Source of the DNA: Paraburkholderia phenazinium
GTDB taxonomy: Bacteria > Pseudomonadota > Gammaproteobacteria > Burkholderiales > Burkholderiaceae
DNA: 64,000 nucleotides
Reading direction: 5' to 3'
Assembly: GCF_900142845.1 (NCBI RefSeq)
Contig: NZ_FSRU01000002.1
Span: forward strand, 3,472,001-3,536,000
This document shows positions 54,256 to 64,000 of the stretch, piece by piece. Position 1 is the stretch's first letter; each line of letters begins with the position of its first letter. The translations under genes and the position numbers were made by a program. Below the pieces are notes generated by a model that made no database searches, was not told the DNA's origin, and saw nothing but the letters and a program-made list of their open reading frames with translations.

Positions 54256-55332
54256 ATGATTACCGTCAAAGTCGAACTGGGCGACCGCGCCTATCCCATC
54301 CATATCGGCGCCGACCTGATCGGCCAGACGGCGCTGTTTGCACCGCATATCGCCGGTTCGTCCATCACCATCGTCACCAACACCACCGTCGACCCGCTCT
54401 ACGGCGACACCTTGCGTGCGGCGCTCGCGCCGCTCGGCAAGCAGGTGTCCACGGTCGTGCTGCCCGATGGCGAGGCCTACAAGAATCTGGACACGCTGAA
54501 TCTGATCTTCGACGCCCTGCTGGGCGCGCGGGCCGACCGCAAGACCACCTTGATCGCGCTGGGCGGCGGGGTGATCGGCGACATGACCGGGTTCGCCGCC
54601 GCCTGCTATATGCGCGGCGTGCCGTTCATCCAGGTGCCGACTACGCTGCTGTCGCAGGTCGATTCGTCGGTGGGCGGCAAGACCGGTATCAACCATCCGC
54701 TCGGCAAGAACATGATCGGCGCGTTCTACCAGCCGCAAGCCGTGATTGCGGACATCGGCGCGTTGCGTACGCTGCCGGCGCGTGAGCTGGCCGCCGGTGT
54801 CGCGGAAGTCATCAAGACCGGTGCGATTGCGGACGCCGCTTTCTTCGAGTGGATCGAAGCGAATGTCGAGGCCTTGAACCGTTGCGAGCCGCAAGCCCTT
54901 GCAGAAGCGGTCAAGCGCTCCTGCGAGATCAAGGCGTCGGTCGTCGCGGCAGACGAACGCGAAGGCGGTCTGCGTGCGATTCTCAATTTCGGTCACACGT
55001 TCGGTCATGCGATCGAAGCCGGGCTCGGCTACGGCGAATGGCTGCATGGCGAAGCAGTAGGATGCGGAATGGTGATGGCGGCCGACCTGTCCGTGCGCCT
55101 CGGTCATCTGGACGAAGCGGCGCGCCGGCGTCTCGTCGACGTGATCAAGGCCGCGCATTTGCCCACACGCGCGCCTGCGCTGGGCGAGTCCCGCTATGTC
55201 GACCTGATGCGCGTCGACAAGAAAGCCGAAGCGGGCGAAATCAAATTCATCCTGCTGAAGCGTTTTGGTGAGACGCTGATCGGCCCGGCACCTGACGCCG
55301 CCGTGCATGCCACGCTAGCGGCTGCGGTCTGA
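54256..55332 (+). CDS. aroB: 3-dehydroquinate synthase
   Basis: This 358-residue enzyme converts DAHP to 3-dehydroquinate. It contains the NAD- and substrate-binding segments [20 protein letters not shown] and [20 protein letters not shown], and the metal ligands in [14 protein letters not shown] and [13 protein letters not shown]. It is complete and full length. It is coupled to aroK; a 126-nt gap with a GC-rich hairpin but no T-run leads to dgt. Confidence 0.97.
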   Translation: MITVKVELGDRAYPIHIGADLIGQTALFAPHIAGSSITIVTNTTVDPLYGDTLRAALAPLGKQVSTVVLPDGEAYKNLDTLNLIFDALLGARADRKTTLIALGGGVIGDMTGFAAACYMRGVPFIQVPTTLLSQVDSSVGGKTGINHPLGKNMIGAFYQPQAVIADIGALRTLPARELAAGVAEVIKTGAIADAAFFEWIEANVEALNRCEPQALAEAVKRSCEIKASVVAADEREGGLRAILNFGHTFGHAIEAGLGYGEWLHGEAVGCGMVMAADLSVRLGHLDEAARRRLVDVIKAAHLPTRAPALGESRYVDLMRVDKKAEAGEIKFILLKRFGETLIGPAPDAAVHATLAAAV

Positions 55333-55458
55333 GCGACCCGAACCCGGCGCTTCGGGCCGGGCACCCGGCCGAGACCAGGGAAGTCTGGGTGGCCCGGTGC
55401 TTTCCTGGCAGCGCCACGGCGGTGCATACCGGGTGTGGTCCTTGATTCGGAGAAGCCG

Positions 55459-56679
55459 GTGAGTGAAACGCGTAGCGAAACCCTGAATACTTCGAGCGGC
55501 GCTGTGTCTGCGGGCGCGCAGCCGGCACTTCCCGTCACTCCCAATCTCGCCGCGCTCGAAGCCCATCTCGCGCCTTATGCGGCGCGCGCGTCGCAATCCC
55601 GCGGTCGCCGCCATGCCGAAGCGCCGCCCAGCGCGCGCACCGAGTTTCAGCGCGATCGCGACCGCATCGTCCACTCCACCGCGTTCCGCCGCCTCGAATA
55701 CAAGACGCAGGTGTTCGTGAACCACGAGGGCGATCTGTTTCGCACCCGCCTCACGCACAGTCTGGAAGTGGCGCAGATCGCGCGTTCCGTGGCCCGCAAT
55801 CTGCGAGTCAACGAGGATCTGGTCGAAGCCATTTCACTCGCCCACGACCTCGGCCATACGCCGTTCGGCCATGCCGGTCAGGACGCGCTCAACGAATGCA
55901 TGCGGGAGCATGGCGGCTTCGAGCACAACCTGCAGAGCCTCGCGGTGGTCGACGATCTCGAAGAGCACTACGGTGCGTTCAATGGCCTGAACCTCTGTTT
56001 CGAAACGCGCGAAGGCATCCTCAAGCATTGTTCGCGGGAAAATGCGCGGCGGCTCGGCGCACTCGGCGAGCGCTTCCTCGACGGGCGGCAACCGTCCATC
56101 GAGGCGCAGATCGCGAACGTCGCGGACGAGATCGCGTACAACAATCACGACGTCGACGATGGATTGCGCTCCGGGCTGCTGACGGTCCAGCAACTGGCTG
56201 AAGTCGAGTTGTGGCAGACGCACTACGAGGCGGCGCGCCGCGATTATCCGCACATCGAAGGACGCCGGCTGATTCACGAGACGGTGCGCCGCATCATCAA
56301 TACGCTGATCGTCGATCTGATCGAAACGACCACCCGCAATCTGCTCGAGCACGCACCGGCTTCGCTCGACGCCGTGCGTGCCGCGCCGCCGCTGGTCGCA
56401 CATAGCGAAGCGGTGGCCGCGCAGGCGGCGGCTCTCAAGCGCTTCCTGTTCAAGAACCTGTATCGCCACTATCGCGTGATGCGCATGGCGAACAAGGCGC
56501 GCCGCGTGGTGATCGGCCTGTTCGATGCGTTCACCGACGATTCGCGGCTGCTGCCGCCGTCGTACCAGTCAGCGGATGCGGCGGTCCAGCCGCGGCTGAT
56601 CGCCCATTACATCGCGGGCATGACCGATCGCTACGCGCTCAAGGAATACCAGCGTCTGTTCGTGATCGCGGATAATTGA
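55459..56679 (+). CDS. dgt: Deoxyguanosinetriphosphate triphosphohydrolase-like protein (HD domain)
   Basis: This 406-residue HD hydrolase has the metal ligands in [20 protein letters not shown] and [17 protein letters not shown], plus [20 protein letters not shown]. It belongs to the dGTPase-like subfamily that releases triphosphate from dNTPs; substrate range is not visible. I start at GTG 55459 ([10 protein letters not shown]) with GGAGA 5 nt upstream, rather than GTG 55435. It shares a hairpin with the convergent gene at 56808. Confidence 0.92.
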   Translation: MSETRSETLNTSSGAVSAGAQPALPVTPNLAALEAHLAPYAARASQSRGRRHAEAPPSARTEFQRDRDRIVHSTAFRRLEYKTQVFVNHEGDLFRTRLTHSLEVAQIARSVARNLRVNEDLVEAISLAHDLGHTPFGHAGQDALNECMREHGGFEHNLQSLAVVDDLEEHYGAFNGLNLCFETREGILKHCSRENARRLGALGERFLDGRQPSIEAQIANVADEIAYNNHDVDDGLRSGLLTVQQLAEVELWQTHYEAARRDYPHIEGRRLIHETVRRIINTLIVDLIETTTRNLLEHAPASLDAVRAAPPLVAHSEAVAAQAAALKRFLFKNLYRHYRVMRMANKARRVVIGLFDAFTDDSRLLPPSYQSADAAVQPRLIAHYIAGMTDRYALKEYQRLFVIADN

Positions 56680-56771
56680 CCGCGGGCGTTGGGCCACGAA
56701 CACCAGGCCGTGAGCACCAGCGGGCCGGACCCGCACCCAGCCCGCACAAGTACCCGCGCCGACCGTGCGCC

Positions 56772-56794
56772 AAAGGCCTCTCAGTCGAGAGGCC
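56772..56794 (-). terminator. Hairpin between convergent dgt and the DUF883 gene
   Basis: A perfect 8-bp stem (56775-56782 with 56787-56794) with an AGTC loop is followed on the - strand by CCTTTGG's short T-tract (AAA at 56772-56774 on the + strand). It lies 13 nt after the leftward gene and probably terminates it. Confidence 0.55.
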
Positions 56795-56807
56795 CCTCAG
56801 CTCAAGC

Positions 56808-57185
56808 TCAGCGAGCCCGTGCAAACAATGCACCCGCAATCAGGGCAATGCCGCCCACGATTGCAATTGTCTGCCACGGGTTTTCGTGCACGTAATCGTC
56901 GGCGTCCGAGAGCGCGACTTCGGCGCGCTGGCGCACGGCTTCGCGGGTATCGTTCAGGCGCGTACGTGCCACTTCCAGGCGCTTGCTCAACTGGGCGCGC
57001 AGCGCCGCAGCGTCGGCTTGCGTGCCGTCGGCCAGCGTGTCTTCGAGTTCCGACATCAGTGAGCGCAGTTCGGTGGCAATGTCTTCGGCCGCGTGGCGGC
57101 TATGGCGCGCGATGCGGCGCGCACGGCGGCTCGTCGAGGTCCAGGATTCGCCGAGGGCGTCTCGCGTGTTCGGTAGTGCAGTCAT
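56808..57185 (-). CDS. DUF883/ElaB/YqjD-family membrane-anchored protein
   Basis: This 125-residue protein has a helical, charged N-terminal part (HAAEDIATELRSLMSELEDT and a second helix up to about residue 90), then ENPWQTIAIVGGIALIAGAL and a basic end (FARAR), the usual C-terminal membrane tail of this family. E. coli relatives tether stationary-phase ribosomes to the inner membrane (YqjD) or respond to stress (ElaB); the function here is unknown. GGAGCGACC precedes the ATG on the - strand. Confidence 0.9.
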   Translation of the reverse strand: MTALPNTRDALGESWTSTSRRARRIARHSRHAAEDIATELRSLMSELEDTLADGTQADAAALRAQLSKRLEVARTRLNDTREAVRQRAEVALSDADDYVHENPWQTIAIVGGIALIAGALFARAR

Positions 57186-57403
57186 GGTCGCTCCGTCGTT
57201 GAAAAGTCAAAGAGGTCCCGCTTGAATCGGGCGGGAAACCCCATGCCACGCAACTTCGGTGCCACACGCCGGGCGGCGTTCCCGCCATTCAACACACGTT
57301 TGCGGCGGCACAATTTGCATCGCAGGCGGCTTCACGCTGGTCAAATTTACAAAGCGGCTGGCCGCGGAGCCCTGTTCGGGAAGCTTTCGCCGCCATACAA
57401 ACG

Positions 57404-57433
57404 AAAATGCCGCCATGAATGCATGACGGCATT
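57404..57433 (-). terminator. Terminator downstream of the OmpW-like gene
   Basis: On the - strand a 12-bp stem (57422-57433 with 57406-57417, one wobble pair) and a CATT loop end in TTTT. It lies 39 nt after the ompW stop. The rest of the 287-nt gap (57186-57472) is GC-rich with no gene. Confidence 0.8.
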
Positions 57434-57472
57434 GTTCAAGCCCCCAAAACTCGTCTACCCTTAGTCTTACCG

Positions 57473-58195
57473 TCAGAAGCGATAACCGATGCTGATGTAG
57501 CTGACGATCGGGTTCAGCCTGATTTTGGTCTGCGACTGGACATTGAGCGTGCCGACCGGCGTGACGGCCGCGGTGTTCAGCTTGGCAGTGGTGCTGAGCG
57601 GGATGTACGAGAGCGAGACGCCCGCGAACCAATGCTGGTCGATGGCGAACGTGAAGCCCCCATTAAACACCGGCTCCCACGAACTATCCGTCGATACCGA
57701 GGTCGGACCATGCAGTACCTGCTGTTCGAACACGCTGTTGGTGATCTCTGCATCGGTGAACGAGACATGGGTGACACCCACACCCAGGTAAGGACGGAAC
57801 CGCGCTTGCGCGTCTCTGAAGTAGTACTTGAACAGCAGAGTGGGGCTCCACTGTTTGGCGTCACCGAGTTTGCCGTATGAGGAGAAGGCACCCGAGCCGT
57901 CCAGATTGAACTTCGGCGGAATGCCAATCACGAATTCGGTTGCGATGTGGTCGGTGACGAAGTAACCAGCGGTGAAGCCGAGTGTGTCGGCGCTATCGAG
58001 GCTGGCTCCGGTATTGGGCAGTGTGACATTGACGGGTGAGCCGCCAACGCTTGTCTCCTTCAACGGATCGCTACTGGACTGAGGTGCAAGATGCAACCAG
58101 CCTGTCGTGACGTAAAAGCTTCCGGCCGATTGAGCGTGCGCTGCTGTCATGCAAGCGAGCGCCGCGATCCCCGTCATGGCCTGTTTTAATTTCAT
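57473..58195 (-). CDS. ompW: OmpW-family outer membrane protein
   Basis: This 240-residue precursor has a signal peptide (MKLKQAMTGIAALACMTAAHA, cleaved before QSAG). The alternating beta strands typical of an eight-stranded barrel follow, with the family features GFTAGYFVTDHIATEF, KFNLDG and PTLLFKYYF, and a C-terminal phenylalanine (ISIGYRF) that the BAM machinery recognises. OmpW proteins form narrow hydrophobic channels; the substrate is unknown. GGAGGAG lies upstream of the ATG. It is divergent from the gene at 58386. Confidence 0.93.
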   Translation of the reverse strand: MKLKQAMTGIAALACMTAAHAQSAGSFYVTTGWLHLAPQSSSDPLKETSVGGSPVNVTLPNTGASLDSADTLGFTAGYFVTDHIATEFVIGIPPKFNLDGSGAFSSYGKLGDAKQWSPTLLFKYYFRDAQARFRPYLGVGVTHVSFTDAEITNSVFEQQVLHGPTSVSTDSSWEPVFNGGFTFAIDQHWFAGVSLSYIPLSTTAKLNTAAVTPVGTLNVQSQTKIRLNPIVSYISIGYRF

Positions 58196-58385
58196 ATGTG
58201 TGCTCCTCCAGAAAAGGCCCGCTCATTATGACCACAACGTTTGAAACAAACCATACGCGGCGGTTAGAGCTTTCTCCCTAAGCTCCGCGCGGTTTTCGGC
58301 TCAGCCGCTTCGCACCGAATCGTACGGGCGTTCGGCTTTTTTGGACCTTCGGGTATATACCAACGCGACTATTGGATACTCCAGC

Positions 58386-59093
58386 ATGGCACGGCTCGCA
58401 CGTCTTTATGTCCCCGACCAGCCGCAGCACGTCATCCTGCGCGGGCTCGATCAGCAGCCCGCATTTGTCGACGAACAGGATTACGAGCTCTTCATCGATT
58501 GTCTGAAGGCGGCTTCCCGCGACCATCACCTGTCCATCCACGCCTACGCGTTGATGCCGGGCGCGGTGCAACTGCTCGTCACGCCGACCGAAGAGTCGAG
58601 CTTGCCGAAGGCGATGCAGGCGGTCGGTCGCCGCTACGTCGCCCACTTCAACCGGCGCTACTCGCGGCGCGGCACCTTGTGGGAAGGCCGCTACCGGGCC
58701 ACGGTGATCGAAGGTGAGCGCTATTTCCTGCTGGCGAGCCGGGTGGTCGAGATGTGTCCGGTGCGCGGGCAACTGGTGAGCGCGCCTGAAGACTACCGCT
58801 GGTCGAGCTACCGGCACCATATTGGACTGACGCTCGATAGCCTGATCACCGACCACCCGTTGTACTGGTCGCTCGGCAATACGCCGTTCGAACGGCAACG
58901 GGCCTACCGCGAGCTCTGCGAGCAGCCGCTGGACGAACGCGAAGCCAGTCAGTTGCAGCAGGCCACGCTGAAGGGCTGGGTTCTCGGCAGCGATTCGTAC
59001 CGCGAGTGGGCGGCGCGGGCGGCGAATCGCCGGGTGTCGCCGCTGCCGCGCGGGCGGCCGCGCAAGGTCCGGGAAACGCCGCAGACCCAATAA
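58386..59093 (+). CDS. RAYT-like (REP-associated tyrosine transposase family) protein lacking catalytic residues
   Basis: This 235-residue protein aligns by eye with Y1/TnpA-REP transposases throughout: MARLARLYVPDQPQHVILRG, RYVAHFNRRYSRRGTLWEGR, YRWSSYRHHIG. The family HUH motif (…LMPNHVHLL) here reads LMPGAVQLL, so both metal-binding histidines are gone. The catalytic-tyrosine motif (RYIELNPVRA in relatives) here reads RVVEMCPVRG, with Val for Tyr. The frame is full length with no stop or frameshift, followed by a good terminator. It is therefore probably a domesticated or regulatory protein rather than an active transposase. No insertion-sequence ends were seen. Confidence 0.85.
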   Translation: MARLARLYVPDQPQHVILRGLDQQPAFVDEQDYELFIDCLKAASRDHHLSIHAYALMPGAVQLLVTPTEESSLPKAMQAVGRRYVAHFNRRYSRRGTLWEGRYRATVIEGERYFLLASRVVEMCPVRGQLVSAPEDYRWSSYRHHIGLTLDSLITDHPLYWSLGNTPFERQRAYRELCEQPLDEREASQLQQATLKGWVLGSDSYREWAARAANRRVSPLPRGRPRKVRETPQTQ

Positions 59094-59118
59094 ACCGTTT
59101 CGCCTCAACAATCTGCAC

Positions 59119-59150
59119 GAAAGCGGCATTTGCACATGCCGCTTTCTTTT
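59119..59150 (+). terminator. Intrinsic terminator after the RAYT-like gene
   Basis: A perfect 11-bp stem (59119-59129 with 59136-59146) with a TTGCAC loop is followed by TTTT. It isolates the gene from gltB. Confidence 0.88.
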
Positions 59151-59167
59151 GCACCGATTTTGATATG

Positions 59168-59196
59168 GCACCAATAAAAAATGGGTGCGATGCACC
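59168..59196. promoter_or_regulatory. Cluster of three GCACC/GGTGC half-sites upstream of gltB
   Basis: GCACC (59168-59172), GGTGC (59184-59188) and GCACC (59192-59196) alternate in orientation with spacers of 11 and 3 bp. GCACC/GGTGC half-sites are used by NtrC in glutamine and nitrogen genes, but the usual spacer is 5 bp. I treat this as a possible operator only. Confidence 0.35.
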
Positions 59197-59231
59197 AACC
59201 TGATAATAGGGGTCGTACCATCACATTTTAT

Positions 59232-59261
59232 TTGCTATTCCTTTGATTCGTCGCGTATATT
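59232..59261 (+). promoter_or_regulatory. Possible sigma-70 promoter of gltB
   Basis: TTGCTA (59232-59237) and TATATT (59256-59261) are spaced 18 bp and lie about 120 nt before the gltB ATG. The half-site cluster sits just upstream, where an activator or repressor could act. Confidence 0.45.
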
Positions 59262-59380
59262 CCGAATTCCGGCAGTTTCGACGCGGATTGCTTCGAAGCC
59301 GCCCGCGCGGTTGCAGTGCGAACTGCGGCAATAAAAAAATGGTTTAACGGCCGCTCCGGCCCCTCACAGACGGTGTCCCC

Positions 59381-64000
<4,620 letters not shown>

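Noticed and set aside
55333..55458. GC-rich inverted repeats between aroB and dgt as a terminator.
   Set aside because: No T-run follows, several alternative pairings are possible, and the neighbours run in the same direction with a short gap.
58386..59093. An active insertion sequence of the IS200/IS605 type.
   Set aside because: The catalytic residues are missing, and no subterminal hairpin ends, target duplication or partner gene were seen.
59164..59185. A sigma-54 promoter starting at TGGCAC upstream of gltB.
   Set aside because: TGGCAC is present, but the -12 element (TTGC) at the required spacing is missing; the sequence there is A-rich.

Overview
The window is a chromosomal segment of a Burkholderiales betaproteobacterium, most likely Burkholderia sensu lato and probably Paraburkholderia. 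The evidence is high GC, strong GC3 codon bias in the translation genes, gene orders (rpoC-recQ-rpsL; cytochrome c4-resB-ccsB-msrPQ-lysA-lptM-cyaY-mrcA; pil cluster-aroK-aroB-dgt; gltB at the end) and protein sequences that resemble that group. The species call is inference.

Region 1 (1-12128, + strand): 3' end of secE, then nusG, rplKA, rplJL and rpoBC, ending at a strong terminator with a TTCG loop. Attenuator-like hairpins lie in the nusG-rplK, rplA-rplJ and rplL-rpoB gaps. Region 2 (12133-18879): a 32-nt imperfect palindrome, recQ, then the str cluster rpsL, rpsG, fusA and tuf. Region 3 (19017-33758): the merged S10-spc-alpha ribosomal clusters from rpsJ to rplQ, including secY, infA, rpmJ and rpoA, closed by a strong terminator. 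The gaps before rpsL, rplC, rplN and rplQ each hold a promoter-like -10 box embedded in a dyad, so this array probably has internal promoters.

Region 4 (33943-49115): cutA-dsbD, hemB (-), a candidate small RNA (+) with CCTCC anti-Shine-Dalgarno motifs, engB (-), cytochrome c4, the System II cytochrome c maturation genes resB-ccsB, the periplasmic methionine sulfoxide repair pair msrP-msrQ, then lysA and lptM (-), cyaY (+) and mrcA (-). DsbD, ResB/CcsB, cytochrome c4 and MsrPQ share the theme of periplasmic redox and heme protein assembly. Region 5 (49405-56679): a type IV pilus assembly cluster pilM, pilN, a fused pilO-pilP and pilQ, then the shikimate genes aroK and aroB and a dGTPase-like HD hydrolase.

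Region 6 (56808-64000): a DUF883/ElaB-like membrane protein (-), an OmpW-family porin (-), a full-length REP-associated transposase-like protein that has lost both the HUH motif and the catalytic tyrosine, and gltB, which runs off the right edge. I found no tRNA or rRNA gene, CRISPR array, prophage or insertion sequence. Most of the window is conserved core genome. The items most worth a second look are the candidate RNA beside hemB, the catalytically dead RAYT-like gene, the dyad-embedded -10 boxes and the PilO-PilP fusion.
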